From Sipunculus nudus (taxonomy: Eukaryota; Annelida; Sipuncula; Golfingiida; Sipunculidae), in the NCBI GenBank assembly GCA_026874595.1, contig CM049317.1:35988901-36052900 (forward strand): DNA of 64,000 nt, in the 5' to 3' direction. The translations under genes and the position numbers were made by a program. The stretch's first letter is position 1; each line of letters begins with the position of its first letter. The notes beneath the pieces were generated by a model. It did not search any database, was not told the origin of the DNA, and was given only the letters and a program-made list of their open reading frames with translations. Below, one piece after another: positions 1 through 11,780 of this stretch.

Positions 1-3000
1 ATTAGACCAGGACAGCAAATTGAAAGTCGGAAGAGGCTGTTACCATCAGTGATATGACGTAATATACTACACCTCGTGCTTTATTTCCCCGAGTGATATT
101 CATTCAGAGTTTCCATAGACGCTGTCCCGTCCCACGGGGTACATTTAAAAAAAAGATGAGCAAAGCATGCACGTACTTAATCCAGCAAACGTAAGTGTTC
201 ACATGATAAAGATTGTATAAAATGTATTTACCCCCATGTATTTCGATTAATTCATAGCAGTAAAATCGGTTGTAAAATGTTCGATGATTGGAAGATAAAC
301 CGAAGATCGATTATTAATCAATTATTTCATGTACCATCTTTATACCGTGACATCTGCGGTATAGGATTATATATAAAATATTGACTGAATTAAATCAGTC
401 TAATAGTACATCACGCTGAATGGTCAAGCTTATGGCCAGGTTGTTGATATATGTTGATGTAATACTTAGTCGTTAATTGTACAAGGCTGTTCGCTATTTA
501 CTGCCCCGTCTTTCTCATATCTCTGACAGAATAGGAATACTCTGTCGGGATAATAGGCCTCTCTGGATGTGCATACATCATCGTTTATGATCGATGATAA
601 AATATGCAATCATTCTAATCAATTATAAAAGAAAACATCCCAGTCATCGACAATATCAATTAATTACCACACCACATTTCTACGGAATTTCTATATTGAC
701 CCAATGAAAGTCCTAAGGATGCCTAGCATTCGAAATCCTACCTTTATAGGATGTGCCAATATTTATTATATGGTATGGATTACTGCCAGATTCATAATAA
801 TCATACATTTCTGTAACCTGTGCAAGCTATAGAGATAATATAGTAGTATTTTCAGAGTTCATGCTTGAAATAAAAAATGTTAATAAAAAAATATATCCCA
901 TGCCAATGCCTTTCTTGCAAATATATATCGATATAATTTTCACATTGGTTTGTGTAAAAACTTGATATATTATAACGGTTATAATATGACCTGTTTTGTT
1001 AATTCTAGAAAATGACTTTGTGAGAAATTATACCATTTTATTGTTCCAAAATGCTACAGAACTCGACACTTAATTCGGGTCACTGAATAATCACAAAATT
1101 AAATATGTGTTAATACGTGTAAGCGTGCACAAAAGTTCTTTCTTTAAGATATTGGAACACATAATATCCTTTACATATCCTGTGTGGCATGTCATGGTCA
1201 TTTTAGTTTATATTCTCTCAGAATTAAAGTTTTGTTTAGGATTTAGTTTGACTCAGATGTAGAACACTTGGCTCAAGGCCGAGAGATAGTGAATTATAGT
1301 CCCAGCTGAGGCGGTGAGATTTTTCACGAAAAATGACGAAGACCGTCAAGGCTGTGCTATATCAAAGGCTGCAACTGTCAAGAACCTCTGACAACGGCAG
1401 TCTGCATTTAGAATTTCTTCACGAAAGAGAGTCTTTTTGAGCCGATCATCTGATAAATGATGCGGATATGATTTGGACGTTAATCCAAACGTCTCTTGAG
1501 TTTTTCTATGAAAAGAAACTTTCCATTATCTGGGGTCTTTCCTATATCTAACGCTTGTCAACAAAAGGTAATTTGTGAACCTTTATATAAAAATAGACTA
1601 GAAAAAATGCCGATCCCACCCCACATAAGCTGTTCGTTTTGTTTATGTTAAGAACTTTTCCTTGCAGGAATTACCAACAATTCCTTAATATGTAAGCCAC
1701 AACTCGCCAAAATTGTTGAATAACAACCATCAAATTATCCCGTCAAAACCCTGCACAAAGGGCGTTTTTTTTATCTGGCATAATATTCATCAACAGGGAT
1801 TGAATGTAAAGCTGCAGTACTTATTTGGCATTGTCATTTGTGATCATGTGAAAATGTACACACCATCAGCGTTGGGTAAAAGTGTTATACGGAAGTTAGG
1901 TCTTTTACATTTGTGGTGTAATAATGGCACAGCCAGACTTCCGCTACTGTTTCTAAATTTTGTACTCTGAGCGGTTATAAAGATTAAAGGAACTCCAGGC
2001 ATGCACCAGCCTCATGTAAAAACATGCCGGCCACGTGGTCTGTCGGACCGACTGAAAGTGGCTTCAGCATTGAAAATCCGATCATAGATAAATGCACTGC
2101 TAGTGGCACCCCGCGACAGACATCGAAGCAAACGATTTTTGAAGACATTAAATTACAAGAATGAAAATCATTGTTTGCAAGAAGGAAATTATGGTTTGCC
2201 GCCAAATGCTGATCTTATTCCCAAGCTGAATGATGAGAGTTTGAACTATTTTCACGTTAAAGTTTCTCAAGTCTTACAAATAATGCATTATAAGAACATA
2301 TTATATTGGAAAAGCGATCTAAACAGTTTCGAAAACCTAGAGGTTGTACAGTATCCTAAAACTTGTGGACCAACAATATCCTTTTATTTGTAAGACATAC
2401 GTTACGATACTAACGAGTCAGGCGACTTTTTTTAAACAAAACTTATGCATGACAGGGGTTTTGGGGATCGAGCCCCCCCCCCGCTCTTAACCAACGACCT
2501 TTTTTAGACAGTTTTTATGCATGACATCTGGTTACCCGTCCCTGGTAAAAAATCCTGGACCCGCGCCTGAAAAAATAGTAAACACTACGTATAATCGCAG
2601 CCCTCACATCGCCTTATATTGTCAAACAGAAGAAACGGACAGACAGGAGAAAACAAAATCACAACGACATCATTAAAAAGGAAAAAGCGCAGTTATATTC
2701 GCGAGAGGGATATTGAACCGGCATATTCAGAAATCCATAACTATGTCCCAGGATCCACCTGGAAGGAATAAAAAATAGGATTGGTTTACCATATAAAAAG
2801 GCTCATTGCTCTTCAGATGAAAGGAAATAATTATGGATAATTGACCTGAAAAATGTCTGAATTTTCTGTTTTACTATTGACTTTACAGAAAATTGCTGAA
2901 CTTACCTACAGGAGAGATCAAAGAGGAAAAAATGATACTTCATTATTTTGTCAATGCCTTGAAAGTGCACAGACTATAAGAAATGACTCATTTTCCAAAG

Positions 3001-3082
3001 ACAAGCCTGGCCTGCCAGTAAAATCATCCCACGTACACTTGTACTGGAACTCTACACTTCAATATTCTTGGTGCAGCTGGGT
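1..3082. other. Gene-free AT-rich DNA
   Basis: No convincing coding exon, RNA gene or tandem repeat is visible. The open frames here are under 100 residues, show no recognisable motif and overlap on opposite strands (for example 1,984-2,205 minus against 2,103-2,393 plus), as expected for chance frames. A C-tract sits near 2,472-2,482. Confidence 0.6.
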
Positions 3083-3730
3083 TACTTATCAAATGTCCAT
3101 GCTTTCCGTGTGTCCAGGGCCCCTTATATATGTCCATGCTTTCCGTGTGTCTTAGGTTCCTTATCAGATGTCCATGCTTTCCGTGTGTCTGAGGTTCCTT
3201 ATCAGATGTCCATGCTTTCCGTGTGTCTGAGGTTCCTCATCAGATGTCCATGCTTTCCGTGTGTCTGGGGTTCCTTATCAGATGTCCATGCTTTCCGTGT
3301 GTTTGGGGTTCCTTATCAGATGTCCATGCTTTTCGTGTGTCCGGGGTCCCTTATCAGATGTCCATGCTTTCCGTGTGTCTGGGGTTCCTTATCAGATGTC
3401 CATGCTTTCCGTGTGTCTAGGGTTCCTCATCAGATGTCCATGCTTTCCGTGTGTCTAGGGTTCATCATTAGATGTCCATGCTTTTCGTATGTCTTGGGTT
3501 CCCTATCAAATGTCCATGCTTTCCGTGTGTCTGGGGTTCCTTATCAGATGTCCATGCTTTCCGTGTGTCTAGGGTTCCTCATTAGATCATAGATGTCCAT
3601 GCTTTTCGTATGTCTTGGGTTCCCTATCAAATGTCAATGCTTTCCGTGTGTCTTGGGCTCCTTATCAGATGTCCATGCTTTCCGTGTGTCTTAGGCTCCT
3701 TATCAGATGTCCATGCTTTCCGCGTGTTTT
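3083..3730 (+). repeat. 38-bp minisatellite, about 17 copies
   Basis: A unit with core TGTCCATGCTTTCCGTGTGT recurs every 37-38 bp from 3,094, with one copy stretched by about 7 bp near 3,585. Variation is concentrated in the few bases after the core. Because 38 is not a multiple of three, a frame read through it cycles through all three phases of the unit and repeats every 38 residues. The 174-residue open frame across it is therefore a by-product of a unit free of stop codons, not evidence of a protein. Confidence 0.93.
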
Positions 3731-4189
3731 GTTTGATTAGTGCACTGTTACAACTCATATGTAAACAATATCGTGTCTGTAATGCATTTGCAATGAAGTA
3801 TTAGGTTTGCCATGGTTGGTAAACTGGTTCATTGCTCTGTTAGCAAATAAAAACCGTTGTGTTCGTATTTTGATGAAATTTTGGGATAACATTTAAGTAT
3901 CAAACCATTTTTGTATTTTTGAGGTTATCTGGGTAAACATAGTTTTGTTGTTAGGATTATTTCACATGACAACAAAGAGCAATGTGTTCATTGCTGTTAG
4001 GGACCACCTTTCTTCTGGAGGGGAGACCTATCATACAGCCATCGAATGGTGATATAATATTTCCTATGCTGGCGCAGGTTTTTGTGGAAGTCTCTGATCA
4101 CTTATAATATTCTATCAACTTGTAATCTGAAGTCAGTTATTGACCGTCAGGGATGTGTGACGGTAAAATTCATTCTTATGGGACATAGA
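3731..4189. other. Gene-free spacer
   Basis: Non-coding sequence between the minisatellite and the small inverted-repeat element. I see no feature in it. Confidence 0.5.
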
Positions 4190-4475
4190 TTAGGCAAAAA
4201 AAAATTAAGGTATGGTTCTCAGGCACCGCACCCCTCAATTTACCCCCCCCCCCGGCTTTAATTTTCATATTTCAATATTAGATACAAATTTGCTAAGATT
4301 TCCATTGTTATTTAGTGCGTTTACCTGTTAAAAAAATTTGTTATTATCATGGTTTTCCCCGATCATATGACATTTTTATCGAAACAAAAGGGTAAAAATA
4401 AAATTTCGCCCGCCAGCCCGCGCCGATTTCTGAAAAAAAAGTGCGTGAGAACCATGCCTTTATTTTTTTGCCTAA
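4190..4475. mobile_element. Small non-autonomous inverted-repeat element (MITE-like)
   Basis: The left end (about 4,191-4,226, AGGCAAAA... GGTATGGTTCTCAGGCAC) is the reverse complement, with few differences, of the right end (4,441-4,475, GTGCGTGAGAACCATGCCTT ... GCCTAA). The inside holds a C-tract and no gene. The left part also matches the arms of the large inverted repeat (near 20,050 minus and 25,400-25,590 plus), so it belongs to a family present several times in the window. The target-site duplication cannot be fixed by eye, so the transposon superfamily is unassigned. Confidence 0.7.
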
Positions 4476-5379
4476 TAAATGTTAGGATACGTAGCCGGTT
4501 ATTAATTGACGTATATCATAAAAGCTACATCCTGTTTTCATGATGAACTTACTGATACTAGTGACACTTATTACTGTTATAAGAAGCATTATGTTATCTA
4601 CAGAAAGTCTAAAGGTAAATATTTTTACAAATATTTCTTAAGAAGTGACAAGGTGAATTAAGTTTTGCTTGGTAACACAGACATGAGTGGAAGGTGAGGC
4701 AAATGCTTTTAATACAAATCATGGTTTGGTCGTCTCCGGGTGGATTCCAATTTTTATAGAAAAATGTATGTTCAGGAGTAAAGTGATACCAACTGATAAT
4801 GTGAAAAGGGTACAAAAGGTATTTCTATTTAGGAAGTGCAAATTATGCATCACCCAAATAGACTATTTCATAACTATTGACATTTTGGAGAAAAATGGTA
4901 CATCATCAACCGCTCAAGGATGAAAGTATATGTCTCGACGAAGCACGTAAAACTCTGATAAAACGAGTGACCCATGGGTCATGACGCTCAACTGATTTAG
5001 TAACTACGGCGAGCAGTTGCAGATTTGTCTCTTGATAATAACTGCCCAGCCGTGATTTTTTTAATACAACAAAGAATATTAAACAATGGGTAACACGATT
5101 CTCAGCGTGGTCAACTCATGCGATTAGACAGATATTGAGTACAGTGACCTTAATATTCATCTAGCTGCCACTATGTGTGCCAATTTGAAAAAAGAGTGTT
5201 AAAATCATGTTCTTTCACAGAGCTTGCTGAATATAGGTCACAGTAACAATACTACTGGCTTCCAAGAAACTTTTACGGGATCTTTATCAAACTAGAAGTT
5301 TCTAGGTCAATCTAACCGAGATTTGCAAATGTGTCTTGTAAGATTCTCAAAACACGTTCTTTCACATATTTGCAGAACA
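4476..5379. other. Gene-free spacer
   Basis: No RNA gene or exon is recognisable. Short opposing frames at 4,609-4,815 (minus) and 4,687-4,923 (plus) overlap and carry no motif. Confidence 0.5.
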
Positions 5380-6135
5380 CAGGTAACTATGACTCAATTT
5401 CAGGATTCGAAAGAGATTTTCATAAACCTGCCTCGATATCAAGGTCCAACAGTTACGATCTGTGCCCTGTTAACGGACGACCGCTTCTTTAAAGGTCTAA
5501 AAAATAAGTAAAATAGTAGCATTTGTAAAAAATGCAGGTGCCACCACCAGTCTGAAGGAATTGAGGAAACACTCCATGATCAATATGCATGCAAAAAATC
5601 ATGGTGATCAGAGCTTCAGTTATTCAGATACTAGAGTTTAGGTATCAATATTTAAGTAATTCTTTGGGGTACTTGGGAGCCCCATTGCTCGGAGGATATG
5701 GGTAAAAGAGACCTAATTTCAGAATTCCAAGGAGATTTTTCATGGGCTTCCCTGGATTCCAATTTACAAGACTCAGGTCCAGTGGATACGATTTTTGCCT
5801 GGTTGACGGACGAATGCTTCTTTGAAGGTCTCAAAAATAGAGAAAAATTGTAAAAATTTGGAAAAACCTAGGTGGCGCCATCTGTCTGAAGGAACTGAAG
5901 AAATACCCCATGATCAATATGCATGCAAATAATAATACTTTCTAGTGATCAATGCATAAGTTATTCAGATACTGGTGTTTTGCATCGAATTATTAATTAT
6001 TCTGGGAGATACTTAAAAGCCCCATAGCTCAGAAGAGATGGGTAACAGAGACCTAATTTCAGGTTTCCAAAGAGATTTTTTATGGACCTTCTTAGATGTC
6101 AAATAAAAAGTCCAGCGGTTACGATTTGTGCCTGA
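5380..6135 (+). repeat. Diverged ~330-bp direct repeat, three copies
   Basis: The segment TAATTTCAG(G/A)xTTCxAA(A/G)GAGATTTT recurs at about 5,395, 5,717 and 6,055. It is followed each time by a TTACGAT- or ATACGAT-containing stretch and a GAC-rich stretch. CCATGATCAATATGCATGC and TTATTCAGATACT also recur at about 5,574 and 5,908. Spacings are about 322 and 338 bp. The last copy runs into GACAGACGACGGACAATGAG, a style common in molluscan interspersed repeats. It is non-coding. Confidence 0.8.
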
Positions 6136-7030
6136 TTAAGACAGACAGGTGGACAGACGACGGACAATGAGTGATCACTATAGCTCAGGAACTGAAAATG
6201 CTCGCTGACGTTAAACTTTTACACAAGTGCTCTTTGTCTGAGTCAAAATCACTGTTTGTTTTGAGTTAGGAAAATGGAATATGATCGAATGAGAGAGAAA
6301 ACGTTCACACGTGATTGACTAGATAAACATTGTCATTAGGGAACGGGTATGAACTTAGCAGGATGACAATAATCCTGTGGTTCTATCTGGTTCCTTGCTG
6401 GGCTCCCGGCTCAGATTTGTAGGAAAGTAAGCAGTCATTTTTTCCCACACCACCCGCCAAAGTAACAGCTCGGAAACGTGTTTGCAGGGGGCCGTGAGTG
6501 TAAATGGGTGAGATCACCGCGTTTCGTTCATCTTTAAAAAGGAAATTCTTCCATTTCGTGCTTTAGCATGCTCCAGCCCTACGCCTAATGCTACAAAAAC
6601 AAGAAAACAGCTAGCAAAAAAGAGTTGGGGATATTGTCAGTAGTAAGTCAGCGTTTCAAAACAGCTCTTGATTAAGGGATCTTTCTTTGGATTCTGCCTA
6701 ATGGGTCTCCAACCGAGACTTAAAGAAATGACACATTATACGTTCTTGTTTACAGATATTGAGTTTAGTTGTAATGTCATATTACCTGATGCATAAGATA
6801 ATTAAACTTACATCTTTTCAATCTTGGACAAAAATCGAAAGCAGCAGGTTTATCATTGCTTTCTGTATCAGATCGAAATGCCATCGATAATAGGTTGTGA
6901 TTAAAGGATATGCCGTGAAACAACATGCCTCAGCTGAATGAACAAGCTGTACCACGCAGGCGAAAGGACTAATCAGATCTTACTATAAGACAATCAGATG
7001 ACAGTTGTTAACAGGGAAACGGGAATCCAT
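6136..7030. other. Gene-free region upstream of the GPCR gene
   Basis: No repeat or gene is recognised. Distal regulatory sequence of the downstream receptor gene could lie here, but nothing in the sequence shows it. Confidence 0.45.
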
Positions 7031-7037
7031 TTACCCT

Positions 7038-7069
7038 TATAAAAGGGATCTTCTTTGTACATTCACTGA
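7038..7069 (+). promoter_or_regulatory. TATA box and initiator-like element of the GPCR gene
   Basis: TATAAAAG lies at 7,038-7,045 and an initiator-like TCACTGA at 7,063-7,069, about 25 bp downstream. That is the usual spacing of a metazoan TATA-type core promoter. The ATG of the receptor frame follows about 80 bp later, which would give a short 5' leader with no intron needed. The promoter is inferred from motif and spacing only. Confidence 0.6.
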
Positions 7070-7148
7070 CAGAGTACACTGTGACAACAACTTATAAACC
7101 GGCCCGGACTATTACTACTTCCACTTTTCCTATTGCGCACAGTCGATC

Positions 7149-8024
7149 ATGATGGAGGTTTTGAAGAATACGGTTGTCTCGGTCGTAACTGTAGCAATCG
7201 TGACTACAAATACACTGGCACTGCTAGGTATATGTTTCAGTTCGGATATACGGAAGCAAGATACAACACCTTTAGTTATTTCCATATTTGCAGCAGATCT
7301 ACTTCTTGGTATTTTCATGGGCGGGATAAGCACGGTGGTCTCCTGGATGGGCTTGTCGAAACTTGGAGATGCGGTGGGGTATATCCACAGCTTTGTTTCC
7401 CACTACACAGGTATAGTGTCCCTGATATCAACTGCTACTGTTGCCATGCTTAAGGCAGTAACCGTGACCGCCCCTCTCCGATCATCGGCTCTCATCACTC
7501 GACAACGCGTCTCGTACTTGGTCGTCGGGATCTGGGTTCTTGGTGCCGCCGCCTTGATTCCAAGAGAGATCCTGTACGAGTACAAATACCGTGAATCTAC
7601 CAGGCTCACCTGGAACAAACGCGCCGGAAACATTTACTACAGCACATTAGCTTTGACGATTGGTTTACCTATGCTGTTGGTGTTGACTGTTTCTAATGTA
7701 ACGATATTTTTTGTCGTTATCAAGCAAACCATCAAGTCACGAAAAATCACTGTACAACCCGCCGGAGCCCCGACTTTACCCAACCCTGTACTTGCAGCAT
7801 TCCGGTCCGGAAAGAGTGTCATTGCTGCCTGCATGGTGTACAACATCTGTTACCTGCCTGGAATCTTGCTGACCACTGTGATAGAGGGCCACGCCACCTT
7901 CTGGGCTCTCTGGTTCCCCTTCACCGCCAGCATCATGAACAGTGTCTGTTTTATTTGTTTTAGCAAACATGCTCGTGCAGGTCTGAAAAGAATCCCAGGA
8001 TTTTGCCGTAGACCGTCCGAATAA
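7149..8024 (+). CDS. Single-exon rhodopsin-like (class A) G-protein-coupled receptor
   Basis: A 291-residue seven-helix membrane receptor, expected in the plasma membrane; the ligand is unknown. Helices lie at about residues 8-30, 40-63, 78-101, 121-138, 163-191, 222-245 and 251-270. Class A landmarks are N21 (TM1), D50 in FAADLLLG (TM2), W129 (TM4), P174 (TM5), P237 in CYLP (the CWxP position, TM6) and N264-S-x-x-F268 (the NPxxY position, TM7). Three family hallmarks are altered: the DRY site ahead of TAPL reads L101-K102-A103, the third intracellular loop is short, and no cysteine is seen at the TM3 top or in loop 2 for the usual disulfide. The N-terminus is only a few residues long. There is a second ATG at codon 2, so the start is uncertain by one residue. 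It is much longer than any other non-repeat frame here and has an intact stop. Lineage-specific intronless class A receptors, some chemosensory, are known in molluscs; that role is only a guess here. Confidence 0.85.
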   Translation: MMEVLKNTVVSVVTVAIVTTNTLALLGICFSSDIRKQDTTPLVISIFAADLLLGIFMGGISTVVSWMGLSKLGDAVGYIHSFVSHYTGIVSLISTATVAMLKAVTVTAPLRSSALITRQRVSYLVVGIWVLGAAALIPREILYEYKYRESTRLTWNKRAGNIYYSTLALTIGLPMLLVLTVSNVTIFFVVIKQTIKSRKITVQPAGAPTLPNPVLAAFRSGKSVIAACMVYNICYLPGILLTTVIEGHATFWALWFPFTASIMNSVCFICFSKHARAGLKRIPGFCRRPSE

Positions 8025-8225
8025 AGGACGCCGATGCATACAATATAAAAGACAATAATTAGATTATTAAAACAAATTAGTTTGGACATCGCTTTAAACG
8101 AACTTGTGTGGACATCGCTTTGTGTCTCCATGTTAGAGGGTAAGGATGTAAAGTTTCTTCGTTGTCAATTTGTTTTAATATCTTTCAATATACTTAAAAC
8201 ATAAAGATGAGAGTATGTGGTTTAA

Positions 8226-8231
8226 AATAAA
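8226..8231 (+). promoter_or_regulatory. Candidate polyadenylation signal (AATAAA)
   Basis: AATAAA about 200 bp after the receptor stop codon, a plausible 3' UTR length. Another AATAAA overlaps the stop codon itself (8,020-8,025) and is less likely to be used. Confidence 0.4.
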
Positions 8232-8239
8232 ACGAGGTC

Positions 8240-11095
8240 AGAATATTAGATTTGTGTTGTATTTGTAAGACAATACTAAAGAAAAAAAATATCTCTGGAA
8301 TGTTGATATGATAAGACATTTAAAAAAGCATTCGATTCCTTAAAATTGCCATATATCATATGCTGTTGGTGTTGAGAATATTTCAGTAAGGTGACCAGTT
8401 TTATCATGAATCTAAGTAGCTGCATCATAAACAATGGAACAACATCTGTTTTTTTTTCAATGTGGCGAAGGGAGGGGGCCCTCGGCCACAATATCTTTTT
8501 ATTCTATCATCAGAAACATCAACCAGAGCTGACAAAAATATTAAAGACATCAGAATAGGAGATGAAGAAATTTGGTACATTATGTAGATGACACTTTAGC
8601 TAATGGGTCATGTGCAAACTCAGTTTCTTTGGCTCAGGGGTATTGTTAGTTCGAATTTTAACAGATGCGTTGAGATTATCCACCTAGGACCCGAAAGAGT
8701 TGTACACCGAGCCTTATTGACACCAGGATAAAGGAATAGACGCGCCTGTCACAGTAGTCCGAAACCGGAATGGAACTCTTCATATGTACACAGTACATAG
8801 TAAAGCAAGCATACAAAAATGGAGGTGGTAACTCCCCCCCCCCCCAAAAAAAAAACAAACATTAATCTTTAAAAGAAAATGTTGAAAACTCGGGGTAAAA
8901 ATTTCTTAAAAGTGTTTAACCTTTGGAGAGTTCGGTGGGCTGAAATTAAACTTAGGAAATCAGAGGATATTTGGTCAGGTAAATTTAAACACAGTTCAAG
9001 GAAGATAAGTTCAAATAAATGGAATAGACCTTTTCCTTTTGAGAAATAGAACTCTTACCTCAAGTAATTAGAATATGTTATTTCTAAATTCAAATATAAT
9101 TTTTGTAATAATTTTTAGAGAAATATATCCATAGAATAAATAAAAACATATATTTTTATGGAATGGAGTGATAGAAAGGTTAATTAGTGCTGTGCTAATT
9201 CAAGAGAGTGAAAACAACAGGACTAAATGTTTCACATTTACAGTTAGTATTTTTTTGGCATTAAGAATATAATGGATAAGAGATATTTTATTTAAAAGAA
9301 TAGACCCTGGAAATTCCTTTGGAATCATTTCTTCGGTAAAGTTTGTTGCGAGGTAAAATATTTATTTGACTTGAACTAACATCCAGGTAAAATAGATTTG
9401 ACAAAAATATACAGGTAAGTTTTACACAGAGGTATTGCAGGGTAGGTATATTGTGAAGACTGACTACTACTCCAACAAAAATAAAAAAGGAACAATATGT
9501 GGCATTGGAATCTCTTGTTAAAAATGAAAAAAAAAATCCATTGGTCGTCTTTTTAGAGAGCCGGGCTACGGAAATTCAAACTGTTTGATGAATGGAAATA
9601 TGATAGATCATTTGAATACAGGAAAATTTGAGAATCACAAGGTGTACATTTTATTGGTATAAACTTATATAATAAATGATTAAAATTTATAAATGATTAA
9701 TATAAAATGAACAACAAACTGATAGAACTGAAAACAGGTATTGGAAAAATAAGAAAATGAGCTAATTTATGAACCGAACATAGCATTGTATAAAAATGTA
9801 TATAATTTAGTAATCTGACACCTCATAAGACTTAACAAATGAATTTGTACAATAGACCCGACCAAACCAAAGGTCTCAAAATATTGATACAATTCACAAC
9901 AGAATGTTGTGGATCTACCTGTTATGAAGTACTCCATGACCAAATTTCAGGGGATTTGAAAACTTAATTTGGAAATATGCAAGAACAGAATATATGATTG
10001 CTGGAAAAAACAACGAACTTTTCAAAAAGTTTTAGAAAAAGGTGATATCATTATTTGACGAATCATTAAATGTTGTAGTGACACTATTGTTTATTATTTG
10101 TATGTGGATTTGTGATACCATATGGTTTTGCTATAATCTATGTATATGTATTTGTAAAGTGATTAAAAAAAAAAACGAGGTCAAAAGTTTCACCTACTGC
10201 TGTATGGTTCATTATATGGTCATCTGTAGTACACTCATCTCCGGAACACTACACACGTGTTACACACCTCTGTGCATAAATTATATGTAAAATATGAATA
10301 CTCGATTATCAATGTGAATTACGCTCCCGTCATCTATTCCCCACACTATTTTGGCATTTCAGAAAAAAATATATATTGGAAAATAAATATATTAATAATT
10401 AGATTAAGAGAGTTCGGTTATGTTTTTGAGTTTACTATGAAATATTTTATATCTTTACCTGGTTTAGAATTTACCTATACTGCAAATGTAATACTTCAAT
10501 GTTGATAAAAGTAAGTGGCTCCCACTTTGATTACCCTCCCTCGCCTGCGAGTCATCCCCAGGCCCTTTAAGAATAAATGGCACCCTTGGGTGTATATTAA
10601 CGTGTATACATCTGATGAATGTAGAATTTTGCAAATATTTTTAATTAATACTTCTACTGTTGTTCTGCCTGGTCTGTGTCAGTAGATCCAAGGCTCGGCT
10701 GCATCACTGTTTGATCCGTTTTTAAAAAAGGACATTGTCACTTATGTATCTTAACACAAGACTAAAGCCCTTTTTTAATAACGCTAAAATGCATTTTTTA
10801 ATGAGAAAGTAACATGTTATTGAGTACACCGAGCCCAACTGAAAATTAATTATAAGGCATGATTTCTATGGGAAAAGATCTTCATACTTTGAATCAGCTT
10901 CATAAAAGAGGACAGATTTAATGAGATAAATTAAAAGACCTATAGATACCTTAAGCTAAAGCTTATTTTAATCAATGATCCTATTAAACTTAAAATAGAT
11001 TTCATTGCCTTCATTTTCAGGTCTGAAATAGCCATATTAAAAGAACCACAATTACAAAATTTAATTCTTAGGTACCTTTAAGACTTTCTACATTT
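8240..11095. other. Gene-free AT-rich DNA
   Basis: No coding or RNA gene is recognised. A C-tract followed by an A-tract lies near 8,836-8,858. Open frames at 10,042-10,290 and 10,257-10,505 are AT-rich, overlap one another and have no family features. Confidence 0.55.
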
Positions 11096-11099
11096 ATTT

Positions 11100-11420
11100 T
11101 TTGGGGCCTAGACAGCTGAGCGGTAAAACGCTCGGCTTTCTCCGCGCGCGACCCCGGGTTCGATCCAAGGTGCTGCCATGAGAATGGGTTGTAGTGTCCC
11201 GCTTAAGGTTGGTGGTTCTATCCGGGTTCTCCGGCTACCTCCACCTCTCTTTCTACGATCTCCAACTCTATCAGTGTCTTCTACTTTCGCCTTAAATATC
11301 TAAATGTAAAGCCGACTGAATCTGTCAAACTTTGTCGTTGCTGAAGGAGCCAGTGCGGGCCGGATTTTCAGGAAACCTGTGACTGGCTCGAGCGCCCAAT
11401 TCTCTTTCAGTCATTCAGTG
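11100..11420 (+). mobile_element. tRNA-derived SINE, free-standing copy
   Basis: The 5' head (about 11,105-11,170) resembles a tRNA: an A-box-like CAGCTGAGCGGTAAAACG, then a well-preserved B box GGGTTCGATCC near 11,157. The body that follows (ATGGGTTGTAGTGTCC, GGTGGTT, CCGGGTTCTCCGG) is recognisably the same as the SINE in every unit of the tRNA-Lys array downstream. It is transcribed by RNA polymerase III in principle and copied by a LINE in trans. It directly abuts the truncated 3' end of the retroelement to its right. Confidence 0.75.
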
Positions 11421-11439
11421 ACATTCAATTTATATACCA

Positions 11440-11780
11440 TTTATTTGAGAGGTTTGTGGTAAGTTTGTATGGTGAACGGTCTACATGACAAGTACACTGC
11501 CAAAACGATTGCCAAACACTCTCTCTCGATAGTGGGGTAATTCCGCTATCTAGCCAGCAATTTCCTGCTTACATGAACAATCGGATGCATCATCCCATCA
11601 TGTTTCTAAATAAAAACGCTCCCGATACCGACATCCGACGTGTCGCATTTTAGGTAGAACCGTTTACTGAAATCAGGCAGTTGCAGAATGGACCAATTAG
11701 CCAGCTTAGCTTTAAGCAGTTGTACGCATTTTCATCGACTTCCTTCCAGTCCAACCTGTTAGGCTGTCCTTTCCGCGTAA
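11440..11780 (-). pseudogene. RNase H domain remnant
   Basis: A minus-strand reading shows FYLKCDTSDVGIGSVF (catalytic Asp region), then NYPTIERECLAIVLAV, then FTIQTYHKPL, where family members have TDHKPL. The Asp of that last motif is replaced by Tyr. Internal stops and small shifts are present. The reading fades at about 11,440, just before the SINE. Confidence 0.8.

Noticed and set aside
3068-3592. 174-residue cysteine-rich repeat protein
   Set aside because: Produced by the stop-free 38-bp minisatellite read through all phases; no start context or signal peptide.
7130-8131. Other frames overlapping the GPCR on both strands
   Set aside because: Shadow frames; only the 7,149-8,024 frame shows seven hydrophobic helices with class A landmarks.
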